A stretch of DNA of 64,000 nt from Basidiobolus meristosporus CBS 931.73 (lineage: Eukaryota > Basidiobolomycota > Basidiobolomycetes > Basidiobolales > Basidiobolaceae). The notes beneath the pieces are model-generated. The model searched no databases and was not told the origin of the DNA. It worked only from the letters and a program-made list of their open reading frames with translations. Shown here in pieces: positions 11,800-21,788 of the stretch; the stretch's first letter is position 1; each line of letters opens with the position of its first letter. Where the stretch lies: NCBI GenBank assembly GCA_002104905.1, contig MCFE01000233.1:1-64000 (forward strand), read 5' to 3'. Both the position numbers and the translations under genes were made by a program.

Positions 11800-13894
11800 A
11801 TAAAGCAAGGAATGCACTATTCTGAGCAACATAAGTAAGATTAAATAAAACTACTAGTAAACATATCTTACCACTGGCATTATGGTAGAGATTATAGTGC
11901 CATAGCATGCCAGATTGATCCAGCTCTATAAACAGGCTGGCACTATGTGGCACTATCCAACTGAACAAGTCTACTTCTTATCTTAAGTATCTCCAGTTTG
12001 CAATCAATTTCATATTCTGGCTAATGGCTTGTAGTTTGTTAACTTTGCTGCAATTGCATGCTAACTTCTGTAGGTTTGCTTTGTGGAAAGATAATGATCT
12101 TAGCATTGGTGTTTGGGTAATAATCATCTGTGAGAGTTGTGGAGTAAGTCCCCAAGATCTCACACATTCAACAGCAATACTGTTCATTGTACCCAGCAAA
12201 GCCAGCTATCTTGCCAATGACTGGAGCATCCTTGAAGCAGATATTAATATGCACTTTGACATGATGGCCATTGACTGTTATCCAGCTGGAAAGCATACAA
12301 ATTTCATCCAGCAATGGAGACAGTTAGCTATCCCAGCTGGACAGTGATTTAGGCCCTGATACCAGTGAGACTACCATCAGATTTTGGCTCTGATACCATA
12401 AGATATGTGGCAGATTTAGGTTGATGAGAATCAGTGGCCAGCAGGATTTGCTAACAGAGAACTTATTTAATAAGAATCCATCAAGTGCCAAGGCAAATGA
12501 CTGCTCCTACATGTCTTCAAATGAGCCCTTGCTTTTTAGCTGTTTGTAATATTTGCCATCAAGTATATCAGATATCTTTGCGCTTGATTGATACTGAGTG
12601 CAGTAGTTTACAGCTTCACAATATTTGTTGGACTGCACAAGCTTCTTTATGTGGGGTATTACCAGAATATATCCAGAGTGTGAGCAATGCTTTCCCCCAA
12701 TGGTGGTGAACTCCTGACAAGTTGGACACCATGCAATGGAGGCATTTTCTGAGGTGAGAGCAATCACTCTGCATGCCATATTCACAAGGCTGGGGTGAGC
12801 ATAAAGGCATCACAAACTCTCCTGACTCAGTTTGCACAAGATGAGAGGTATGGCCAGATGGTGTTATAGAAGTATCAAGTGGCCGGCAAAATATTGTGGT
12901 TCAGTAGTGACTGGTGAATGTTCAAATATTACTTGTGTGGCAAAACACTGATCATGATCCTTGAAATACTTCCTATACTGTCTGCATGCTTCATAGCTTA
13001 GAGGCTTGCTACAATAGCAACATGGTCTCTTTTCTTCTCTCTTATAGTATCAAATCAAAGTAATCTTGTCCATGGGCAAACTGTTTGACCATGAACAATG
13101 CCATGCTATTTTATCTCTTTTTTGTCAATACACATGTAAGTTTAAGACAGTCTCATAGTTGAGACATTGCACCTACATGAATATAAGATTCAATGATAAG
13201 CTACCATGGTAAGCTTCATAAATAAAGTTGTGCCATCACATACACACCTATATGTAACACCATTTCCTCTTTTGGTTTGACTCACTTCCATATGTGTGCA
13301 GCCAAAAATAAAGCAAAGTTGTCTGGTTCCCAACCAAAACCTACCACTGACAGCAGCAGAAGAATGGTTAGACAACAGCTTGCTTTGACATTCAGTGCAA
13401 CAAGCAGGCTACAACTAAAAAAGGCCCTGTAGACAATGTGCCCACTGAAGGGAATAATGCAAACTCCTCAGGCTCTCAGTCAAGTAGGCAATTGCAAACC
13501 TCTTTCAGGCTTCAAGCTGACCAACATACTCAGGCAGACAAGAGTGTAGCAAATGCAGAACACTCAGTTGAGGACCAGCAAGTGGCTGTCATAACATCAC
13601 CACCACTCATATTAGCAAGTATGTTATCAGCTCATACCAAAGCATTAATGAGGCAAATAGCTGCAGTAGCTGATAGGATAAATGCAATGGCCCAGAGAAA
13701 TCAGGAAATAGTCCAGAAACAGGATGAGCAAATAATACATGTAGAGCAATCAATATCCCAGGTAGAGAAAGCAGTTTTGTTGCTGCAAAGTAGGAGCTCG
13801 AGTAGCTCAATGTCACAGTCAAGAATTGAGCCATTTCACAAGTTAACAGCAGAGGAAAACCATACAATCTTTGAAGTATAACAACCATGCTCAA

Positions 13895-15470
13895 AGATAA
13901 AACCTACAGAAAAATATATCACGGCATGGGAGGGAGACAATGTGGTATTTGTACAAAAGCCTATCTGGCACTATCAGTGCTTTGTATAGATCTTACTTTA
14001 GGGCAAATGATTTTATATAGTGCCAGATAGTACCAGTGGACTAAGATAGTGCCATGCATTTTTGTGACATGTTACAGGCCACAGGAGCTAGATTCAGAGT
14101 GCCATGGGTATTGAGTACCTGATGCATAACTAAATCCTTTTGTGCTCTTACACATCCTGCACAACATTGATCCACAAAAAAACATCAAAAGATGGATTTT
14201 CTCCTGCATCATAGGTGCAACACAGGGGCTGCTTTGCATGAAGTGGCAGAACTATGTTTCATACTCTGTGGCCAAGGATAGGTTTACTTGGCCTCTCTGG
14301 CACATTATGGCATCATTTGGGACTCATGGCTCAATGTGGCACTATCCAACGGAACAAGTCTATTATTTGTCATGATCCAAACCATGCATTTTTTTTGCAA
14401 TCCAAATTAAGCCATTGCAAATCAGTTATCACTAAACTTATGATATAAGTAATATCAAGGTAGTCTCACCTTTGAGACAGAACCCCTATCAGTAAACACT
14501 CTGCATACATATATATCATCTGTAACACCAGTGCAGCCATTTGATCTATTTACACTTATCCAATTGATTCCATGCTAGCTATGACTCCTTGTCCAATCAC
14601 TAGGATCTGGGCAAAATGGGTTATTTGAAGGTGAATCAGGTAGCTTTTGTACTGGTCAAAGAGCCAACAGGGGGCTGGGCTTCAGGATACCTTTGGATGT
14701 ATTAACCACTGAGATGCCATCCAATTGGAGTGATGGTAACCAAAATGGTAAGTATCAGTGTAGTTTATAGTGTGATACGCATTTATTTCCATTTACATTC
14801 AAGAAACATATCCAAATATTGGATTTTTCCTACCATAATAGCAGTATCAGATTGGGCTTTTGATGTAAGCATTATGAGTGGGCGCAATCATTTGTGCCAA
14901 CCTTATCATGTCAGATTGTGCCATAGTGTGCAAGATTGTCACACATGGTGCACAATTGTCCAAGAGCAATCAAGCCTACTGGTAGTTAAATATTGTACCA
15001 GATTGTTCTTAGAGACTGCAGATTGTGCCATGTGCCCTGGCTCAGTACAATGGAGTGTTACAAGTCTTGGTATAAGAGTTGTAGAGGAATAGGGAGTTTA
15101 GCTAGTATTGTACTCACTAAAACTTGAATTGATCTTTATTGAGATCCCAGCAGCTCCTTATATACATTTTGCCAGATAAATTGCTGACTAATTGTATTTC
15201 CTAATGTAGGCTGTGGCTGATGACTCATTTGATTGCATCATCATCACCCAATAAGATCCTACCTAATATATCTATTTCTGTCTGATAAGGATCTGCCAAT
15301 TCATTTGCTAACTAATACTACAGATCATACTGATATAATGATAACCCAAACATATAACTAATTGATTTGACTAAAAATTGATATAACTTAAACATACAAG
15401 CGGCAGATCATAACAGGAGCAAGTCCAATATTCAAGAGGCCATTTGAAGTCAAGCACACCATCACCTTAA
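13895..15470. mobile_element. Harbinger-like remnant (copy D) inside the CACTA second ORF
   Basis: Contains a transposase-side end reading GGCACTATCC then GAACAAGT (about 14339-14361). It also holds a right arm at 14380-15055 that parallels 39030-39715 of copy C, up to TACAATGGAG, where a solo LTR interrupts. After the LTR the end continues as GGAGCAAGTCC. No transposase or accessory coding sequence remains, so it is a deletion derivative or a patchwork of two ends. The boundaries with the CACTA ORF are approximate. Confidence 0.55.
15056..15415 (-). repeat. Solo LTR of gypsy family A
   Basis: 360 bp, TGTTAC...ATAACA. It is the reverse complement of the gypsy-A LTRs at 17059-17426 and 21421-21788. 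It is flanked on both sides by GGAG (15052-15055 and 15416-15419), a 4-bp target duplication. No internal sequence is attached, so it is a solo LTR made by LTR-LTR recombination. Removing it restores a Harbinger terminus, TACAATGGAGCAAGTCC. Confidence 0.85.
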
Positions 15471-16424
15471 GGCTGGCATACCATGGGACCATCAGGCACT
15501 CAAGGCCAAGCAGAATGTCCTTGACTTGTTCAACATGCATTATCCTGGATTAAAATGGGCAAACATATCTTGGGCCAGCATTGGTAGGCTAATAAAGTAT
15601 TGTAAGACTAGCAGAAGCTATCAAAGGCAGAGTACAAGGGAGCCATGGCTAAAAACTAGCAGTTTCCTCAAGAACCCATTACAAGCAGTGTCAAAAGCTC
15701 CAAACAAGTGTTAAAGAGATATCAGGTAGCTGGAACAGTGCCAATGAGAGACAAACAGGCAGACATGGATACACCAGCACAACATTAAGCAAGGAAAAAG
15801 TGTAGTACCACCCAAGAAGCACTCAGTCAAAGCAGCAGTGAAGGGCCTGGCAGATATAAAAACCAGCAGCTTTCTCAGGAGCCTGTCACAACTACAGCTG
15901 AGAGTTCAAAGTAAGAGGCAAAGAAGCATCAAGTTGGCAGGGGAGTGCTGGCAAGGGACAAGCAGGCCAAGACAGATGCATCAGAGCAGAATTTATCAAG
16001 GAGATAATATAGTTCATTACAAGAAGCTCTCTGAAAATTAGCAGTGAAAGACATGGCAGTAATAACAGAAAAGGCATAGAAAAATATGTCTACCCAAGCC
16101 TGGGACAAGGAAGCATACAAAGAAAAACTGCAGCTCTTGCCAATTAACGCTGTAAGCCCAGAGCAAACTGAATCTCATCTTAGCCAAGAATAATTACTAA
16201 CAAGAAAACAGCTGTTTTGACAAGAGCTGCAAGTGCAGCCAGCTTGGTTACTCTCTAGTGGGGTAGATGAGTTTACTAAGAAAGACAATTTGTTAGCCGC
16301 AGCCTCCATGTTGTCCATTGTTGACTGAGTGGAGTTCCCATTGACAGACTAAGAACTCAGCCATGGAAATAGAGTGGTACAGCAGAAATACTTGTTGATT
16401 TCAAGATGTTGTATCCATTGTGTA

Positions 16425-17058
16425 GCTTAAGTATTGAATCCAAGCAAGTTATATATGGGCAATAGGCAATAGGGCTTCAATCAACTATTTGGTAGAGTGT
16501 TTCATCCTGTACCACAAATTTGCTGGCTTCATCCCAGATTATCATCTTAATCTCTTCATCCACCTCAATAGGAATGGCTTGCTCCTCCAAGTACTTTGGT
16601 AAAAGGCAAGGCCATTCTGATTCATGCACTAAGTTGAGTTATGCAACTTGTTCTAATCTTGATAAGCCATTAGCAACCATGTTGTGTTTCACAGGTCAGT
16701 AGACAATCTCCAAATTAAATTGCTGAGTGTATTCACTCCATCTTGTCATTCCTCTAGCAAGTACTGTCTGAGCAAATATATACTTGAGGGAGGCATGATC
16801 AGTCTTCACAGTGGATTTGACTCCTTCAGTTTAGCCTCTCCATGTCTTCAAGCAGTGTATTATGGCAAGCATCTCCTTCTCAAGCACTGCATAGTTTTGT
16901 TCTGCTGAGTTCAGTTTCTTGGACTTGAAGGCAACAGGGTAGTCCTTTGCCTTGTGTTCTTAGCTCAACACTCCATCAATCACATCATCTGAAGCATCTG
17001 TCCACAGAGTAAACACTTTTCTGAAGTCAGGTGCTCCTAGGCTTGGCAGCTTAGCAAG
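16425..17058 (-). mobile_element. Gypsy-A fragment (RNase H to integrase linker), inverted
   Basis: Reverse-strand copy of the segment found at about 19690-20300 and 40010-40605: RNase H D-A-S-D, the 'E-M-L-A-I-I-H' region and the linker before the integrase zinc finger. It is broken by substitutions. The full-length gypsy A that begins at 17059 abuts it, and the sequence does not resume beyond 21788. The junction is therefore not a simple nested insertion. Confidence 0.75.
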
Positions 17059-17426
17059 TGTTATGATCTACTGCTTGAATGTTTAAGTTAGATTGGTTTT
17101 TAGTCAAATCAATTAGTATATGTTTAGGTTATCAGTATATCAGTATTATCTATCAAATCAGTAGCATTAGTCAGCAAATGAATCAGCAGATCCTTATCAG
17201 ACAGAAATATATATATTAAGTAGGATCTTATTGGGTGATGATGATGCAAGCAAATGAGTCATCAGCCACAACCTACATTAGGAAATACAATTAGTCAGCA
17301 ATTTATCTGGCAAAATGTATATAAGGAGCTGCTGGAACCTCAATAAAAATCAGCCCAAGTTTTAGTGAATACAATACTAGCTAAGCTCCCTATTCCTCTA
17401 CAACTCTTATACCAAGACTTGTAACA
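17059..17426 (+). repeat. 5' LTR of gypsy A
   Basis: Starts TGTTATGATC and ends CTTGTAACA. It contains a TATATAA box at 17319-17325 and AATAAA at about 17342. The 3' LTR at 21421-21788 has the same length. Confidence 0.9.
17319..17325 (+). promoter_or_regulatory. TATA box in gypsy-A 5' LTR
   Basis: TATATAA lies about 100 bp before the LTR end and is followed within about 25 bp by AATAAA. This is the usual U3/R layout of an LTR. The same arrangement is kept in the 3' LTR and in the solo LTR at 15056. Confidence 0.55.
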
Positions 17427-17427
17427 T

Positions 17428-17437
17428 TGGTAGCAGC
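17428..17437 (+). other. Primer-binding site of gypsy A
   Basis: TGGTAGCAGC follows the 5' LTR after one base. It would pair with a tRNA 3' end reading GCTGCTACCA. The identity of the tRNA cannot be fixed from this window. Confidence 0.6.
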
Positions 17438-17484
17438 AATAACCAGAAACCTCCCTCCTGAAGAAAGAAGAAACCACCCTCAAG

Positions 17485-19221
17485 ATGTTGGACAATCAAG
17501 AATGGAAGAATGCCATGCAGCAAATCCTGGCCCAACAGCAACAGTTACTCCAGATCCTGAGCCAACAGCAACAAGGAATGACTACCATGGCTCAGAACCA
17601 GCAAAGCCCTGTTAAGAGCAACTTTAGTGTGAAGGTCAACCAGTACCATGGCAGAGTCAATGAAAACCTGGGAACTTGGCTCTTCCAGATTGAAGAAGCT
17701 TTTAAAGATAAAGGAATTGCTCCAGAAAGCAAGTTGCATTATGCAGCTTCTTACCTGGCAGATGCAGCCTTACAGTGGTACCACAACAAGATCAGGTCAG
17801 CCACTATGATGGGATGCTCTACAATCTCTTCCTGGGATGAGTTTGTGTCAGAAATTCAGGATGCTTTTGAACCTCCACACCAGCAGACACTACTAAGAAG
17901 GAAGTTAAAGACACTCAGACAGAAAGGAATGGTTCAAGAATACATCTATGAGTACCAATGTCTACTTTGACAAATTGATACAATGGACCCCCTGGATCAA
18001 GTTGAATACTTCATTGATGGGTTGAAAGAAGGAACTCGCAAGGAAGTGAATTATCAAAGACCTCAGACAATAGAAGAAGCCATCAAGATTGCCATAGACT
18101 ATGACTCAGCTATGTTTGGAGTTGGGAAGCCTACAGTGACTAATCAGAAAAGCTACAATCATTATGAAAGAAGACAGTCAGAAGCAGTACCAATGGATAT
18201 AGATGCTATGCAGAAGAATCCTACCTCAGAAGAATGTAAGAAGAAAGGACTTTGCTTCATTTGCCACCAGCAGGGACATATTGCAAAGCACTGCCCTCAG
18301 AGAAGAAATGGACACCAGCCATCAAGAACCTTTAACCGTCTTGAGGCCATGGAGCATAGTAACATGAAGGATGAGCTTGAAGAAGACTCAGAACTCACCT
18401 TCCACATGACAGAAGAATACGTATCCCAGATGACCTCAAACTCAGGAAAGCTATTATACTTGAATGGAGTAATCAATGGAGTACCTGCCAAGATCATGGT
18501 TGACTCAGGAGCATTGCATGAGTACATGTCAGAGCAATTTGCTTTGAAAGCTGGAATCAACTTGGAACCTACCAAATCAACTTCAGTCTCCACAGCTGAT
18601 GGGAACTCCCACATAATCAACTGTATTACCCAGCCAGTAAGAATGAAGATCAATGACTATGAAGAAGACCTACAGGCTTATATATTTGGGAACTGCAAGT
18701 TTGACCTTGTACTTGGAAAAACCTGGCTATTCTGTTGTAATCCATCAATCAACTGGAGGACTCATGCTACTCAGATCCAAAAAGACAACAAGACCTATGA
18801 GCTATTACCTGCCAGGCTGGATTTCAACTTGGTCAATTCCAGTGTGTGTGAGACAAGTGAACTTAGTAAGACACCTTACAGAATGAGTCCATTGGAATTG
18901 GAGGAAATGAAGAGACAAATTGATCAGCTATTGGAGCAAGGATACATCAGGCCCAGCAAGTCACCCTGGGGAGCACCAGTGCTTTTTGTGAAAAAGAAGG
19001 ATGGAACACTTAGGATATGCATTGCCTACAGAGCCCTGAACTCAGTTACCGTCAAGAATAAGTACCCCATACCTTGGATTGATGAGCTTTTGGACCAACT
19101 TAATGGAGCCACTATATTCAGCAAGATTGACCTCATGTCAGGATACAACCAAATTAGGGTGAAACCAGAAGATATTCCTAAGATAGTATTCAAGACCAGA
19201 TATGGGCATACAAGTACTTAG
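17485..19221 (+). pseudogene. Gypsy-A gag-protease-RT (N part), interrupted
   Basis: Gag begins at 17485 with a Gln-rich leader, then the gag core (W-L-F-Q-I-E-E-A-F, A-L-Q-W-Y). TGA at 17968 interrupts it and the frame reopens at 17971. Next come the CCHC knuckle C-F-I-C-x4-H-I-x3-C near 18255-18295, a retropepsin-like V-D-S-G (about 18500) and the RT start ([14 protein letters not shown]). A single missing base near 19206, compared with the copy at 34832, shifts the frame and ends the ORF at 19221. It acts, or acted, in cytoplasmic particles. Confidence 0.85.
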
Positions 19222-19223
19222 TC

Positions 19224-20102
19224 ATGCGTTTTGGCCTCACCAATGCCCCTGCAACATTCATGACGCTGATGCAGACTCTCTTTCAGGAGTACTTAGACAA
19301 GTTTGTGATAATCTACCTGGATGACATATTGATATACAGCAAGACAGAAGAGGATCATGTAGTGCACACTGAAAAGGTCTTGAAGAAACTAAGAGATAAC
19401 AAGCTATATGGCAAGCTAGCCAAGTGTGAATTCTTCAAGGAGCATGTTGAATACATGGGACACATAGTGACTAGCACAGGAGTAACCTTAGACCCAAAGA
19501 AGGTGGAAGTAATCAAGAATTTGAAACAGCCCCATAGCATATCAGAGCTCAGATCATTCCTTGGAATGGTTTCCTATTATCTGAGATTTGTCAAGTTGTT
19601 TGCAAGTATTGCAGCCCCTTTAACTGATATCCTCAAGAAAGACAATACCTACAAATAGGTCATAGCTTGTGAGACTGCATTCCAGACGCTCAAGAATGAA
19701 CTTGCTAAGCTGCCAAGCTTAAGAATACCAGACTTCAGAAAAGAGTTAACTCTGTGCACAGATGCTTCAGATTATGCAATTGGTGGAGTGCTGAGCCAAG
19801 AACACAAGGGAAAGGACTACCCTGTTGCCTTCAAATCCAAGAAACTGAACTCAGCAGAACAAAACTATCCAGTCCATGAGAAGGAGATGCTTGCTATAAT
19901 ACACCATTTGAAGACATGGAGATGCTATATTGAAGTAGTCAAATGCACTGTGAAGACTGATCATGCCTCCCTCTAGTATATATTTACTCAGAAGGTACTC
20001 TCTAGAAGAATGACAAGATGGAGTGAATACATTCAGCAATTTGACCTGGAGATTGTCTACTGCCCTGGAAAAAACAACATGGTTGCTGATGCCTTATCAT
20101 AA
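19224..20102 (+). pseudogene. Gypsy-A RT C part and RNase H, with stops
   Basis: Continues the RT in the shifted frame: F-G-L-T-N-A-P, then the catalytic Y-L-D-D box near 19315, then G-H-I-V-T. TAG at 19656 replaces a tryptophan codon present at 39979. RNase H follows ([16 protein letters not shown]). TAG at 19974 and TAA at 20100 end it. The two D residues of YLDD remain, but the ORF cannot be read through. Confidence 0.85.
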
Positions 20103-20126
20103 TGAGATCAAGTTGCACAACTCAAC

Positions 20127-21395
20127 TTGGTGCATGAATCAGATTGGCCTAGCCTATTACCAAAGTACTTGGAGGACCAAGCCATTCCTAATGAGGTGGA
20201 TGAAGATATCAACAAGATAATCCGTGATGAAGCCCACAAATTTGTTGTACAGGATGAAACACTCTACCAAATTGTTGATGGAAGCCCTATTGCCTATTGT
20301 CCTTATGTTGCTTGCCTGGATTTAATACATAAGCTACACAATGGATATGGATATCTTGGGACTGAAGGAACCTATAGCCTTGTGAAGACCAGAGCATGGT
20401 GGCCTAGAATGAAGCAAGACATTGAGAAGCTAGTACAAACATGCCCAAACTGCCAAATCAATCAAGGCCAGCCACAAAGAATTGCCAAACTCTTCCCTTT
20501 GGAGCCTGTAAGACCATTTGAGAGATGGGGAATTGACTTTATTGGAAGACTGCCAACTACCAGGAAATGCAACCGTTGGATCCTAGTAGCAATTGACCAT
20601 GCCATTAAATGGCCAGTTGCTAAAGCTGTACCAATAGCCAGTGAACAAGAAGTTGCAAGTTTCATTTACCATGAGATCCTGATGAAGTTTGGATGCCCTG
20701 TGGAGATCTTATCTGATAGAGGAGCAAACTTTATGGCAAAGATATTAGAGGCTTACCTGGGAATGCAGCAGATCAGGCACTTGAAAACCTTGGCATATCA
20801 CCCCAGAACTAATGGGGTCACTGAGCAGTTCAATGGATTATTTGGAAAAATGCTGACCAAGCATGCAAATGGAGTTGTCAGTAGATGGGATGAGTATATA
20901 GACCAAGCACTCTTTGCATGCAGAGTCAGAGTACACAACACCACCCAGCAATCACCATTTTACTTAGTGTATGGATGTGAACCAAGGATTCCAGGAGATC
21001 TCACACAACCCAAGCTTACAGATGCCTTAGAAGATGAATTTAGTCAGCCAAGTAGACACCAGCAACTGGAACAAAGATGTCAAGAGGCACAGACCAAAGT
21101 ATCTCAAAGCGCAGAAAAGATGAAGCAGAGATTTGATAAGACTATAGCACCAGAAGCATTGACAGTTGGGAACTTTGTATTGCTTAGAAACAACACTTGG
21201 AAGAAGTTTGAGCCACAATGGACAGGACCACTCAAGATCATCAGAGAATGTCCATTTGCAACTTACCAACTGGTGGACAAACAAGGCAATATCCGGGAAG
21301 ACTTAGTGCATAGGGACAGACTCAAGCTTGCAAGACTTGCTGATAATACTGAACCATCAAGATATTGGTATCACAAGAAAAGAGATTCAGGATAA
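20127..21395 (+). CDS. Gypsy-A integrase (open remnant of pol)
   Basis: A 422-codon stretch in the same frame as the RNase H part, but separated from it by stops. It shows the HHCC-like zinc module (H-x-G...W-W-P-R-M...C-P-N-C). The catalytic core has D in W-G-I-D-F, D in L-S-D-R-G and E in T-N-G-V-T-E-Q-F, about 35 residues apart. A GPY/F-type C-terminus follows (P-Q-W-T-G-P-L-K-I-I), with no chromodomain. Because gag-pol would be translated as one product, this part is probably not expressed. The first ATG is not a native start. Confidence 0.8.
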   Translation: MVHESDWPSLLPKYLEDQAIPNEVDEDINKIIRDEAHKFVVQDETLYQIVDGSPIAYCPYVACLDLIHKLHNGYGYLGTEGTYSLVKTRAWWPRMKQDIEKLVQTCPNCQINQGQPQRIAKLFPLEPVRPFERWGIDFIGRLPTTRKCNRWILVAIDHAIKWPVAKAVPIASEQEVASFIYHEILMKFGCPVEILSDRGANFMAKILEAYLGMQQIRHLKTLAYHPRTNGVTEQFNGLFGKMLTKHANGVVSRWDEYIDQALFACRVRVHNTTQQSPFYLVYGCEPRIPGDLTQPKLTDALEDEFSQPSRHQQLEQRCQEAQTKVSQSAEKMKQRFDKTIAPEALTVGNFVLLRNNTWKKFEPQWTGPLKIIRECPFATYQLVDKQGNIREDLVHRDRLKLARLADNTEPSRYWYHKKRDSG

Positions 21396-21408
21396 CCCTC
21401 TCAACTGT

Positions 21409-21420
21409 AGTAAGGGAGAA
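21409..21420 (+). other. Polypurine tract of gypsy A
   Basis: AGTAAGGGAGAA lies immediately before the 3' LTR, which is the expected position of the plus-strand primer. Confidence 0.7.
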
Positions 21421-21788
21421 TGTTATGATCTGCCGCTTGAATGTTTAAGTTAGATCAGTTTTTAGTCAAATCAATTAGTATATGTTTAGGTTATCAGTAC
21501 ATCAGTATTATCTATGAAATCAGTAGCATTAGTCAGCAAATGAATCAGCAGATCCTTATCAGACAGAAATAGATATATTAAGTAGGATCTTATTGGGTGA
21601 TGATGATGCAATCAAATGAGTCATCAGCCACAACCTACATTAGGAAATACAATTAGTCAGCAATTGATCTGGTAAAATGTATATAAGGAGCTGCTGGAAC
21701 ATCAATAAAAATCAGTTCAAGTTTCAGTGAATACAATACTAGCTAAACTCCGTATTCCTCTACAACTCTTATACCAAGACTTGTAACA
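21421..21788 (+). repeat. 3' LTR of gypsy A
   Basis: 368 bp, TGTTATGATC...TTGTAACA, the same length as the 5' LTR and nearly identical to it. It retains the TATA and AATAAA motifs. Confidence 0.9.

Larger units (their letters stand above)
9287..11970. mobile_element. PIF/Harbinger-like DNA transposon, copy A
   Basis: Bounded by ACTTGTTC (9288-9295) and GAACAAGT (11963-11970), with CTA immediately outside both ends (9284-9286 and 11971-11973). That matches the 3-bp duplications of the PIF/Harbinger superfamily. It contains two divergent decayed genes: an accessory ORF on the minus strand (9690-10630) and a DDE_Tnp_4-type transposase on the plus strand (10768-11799). The flanks on both sides belong to one CACTA transposase, so this is a clean insertion. 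It is about 2.7 kb, shorter than copy C because most of the accessory C-terminal segment is missing. Confidence 0.8.
7990..13080 (-). pseudogene. TNP2-type CACTA transposase, decayed and split
   Basis: Reading leftwards: a zinc-finger-like N-terminus at about 13050-12950 (C-x2-C-x-K-P-L-S...H-x-Q-C-F). Then a Ser/Thr-rich linker. Then the TNP2 core near 12290-12180 (D-A-P-x-I-G-K-I-A-G-F-A-G...C-x-M-C-E). After Harbinger A the frame resumes with M-H-L-L-x-N-N at about 9240. Next comes the DUF4218-type signature S-I-H-L-L-L-H...E-N-I-G-P-C-F-x-x-W-E-F-P-M (8841-8720). Last is a C-terminal stretch 8457-8236 that also occurs at 25369-25656. This order is that of CMC/CACTA transposases (PF02992, PF13960). 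Numerous stops make it a pseudogene. Confidence 0.7.
13381..16350 (+). pseudogene. CACTA second ORF (coiled-coil, Myb-like), copy 2, split
   Basis: The open stretch 13438-13881 encodes a Ser-rich leader, then A-H-T-K-A-L-M-R-Q and a heptad-like coiled coil with repeated I/V/L spacing (about codons 75-120 of that stretch). A Harbinger remnant then interrupts. From about 15470 the protein resumes with P-W-D-H-Q-E-L, W-A-S-I-G and a basic segment; W spacing and R-x-x-Q-R recall Myb/SANT domains. Two related repeats with REKQA and D-K-Q-A-K-T-D-A-S-E follow, and an acidic tail runs to about 16350. It is broken by stops. It is divergent from the TNP2 pseudogene starting near 13080. Confidence 0.6.
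7591..16400 (-). mobile_element. CACTA/TNP2-type DNA transposon (copy 2), interrupted twice
   Basis: The most complete CACTA copy. Its transposase runs leftwards on the minus strand (13080 down to about 7990) and its second ORF runs rightwards (13381 to 16350), so the two genes are head-to-head around 13.1-13.4 kb. Subterminal phrases such as 'gatcccatca' cluster at 7610-7660. It is interrupted by Harbinger A (9287-11970, CTA on both sides) and by a Harbinger remnant that carries a solo LTR (about 13895-15470). I could not identify a canonical CACTA...TAGTG terminus. All coding parts are broken. Confidence 0.7.
17059..21788 (+). mobile_element. Full-length Ty3/gypsy retrotransposon, family A (broken)
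   Basis: 4.73 kb with two 368-bp LTRs (17059-17426 and 21421-21788) that differ at a few per cent of positions, a PBS, gag-pol in one line and a purine tract. The domain order is gag, zinc knuckle, aspartic protease, RT, RNase H, integrase, that is, Ty3/gypsy. Visible lesions are an in-frame TGA (17968-17970), a 1-base deletion near 19206, and stops at 19656, 19974 and 20100. No target duplication is visible. Other pieces of the family occur at 15056, 16425, 34832 and 39727. Confidence 0.9.

Noticed and set aside
12024-12347. Plus-strand ORF of 107 codons
   Set aside because: Opposite strand of the TNP2 core; the minus strand carries the recognisable D-A-P-x-I-G-K-I-A-G-F motif.
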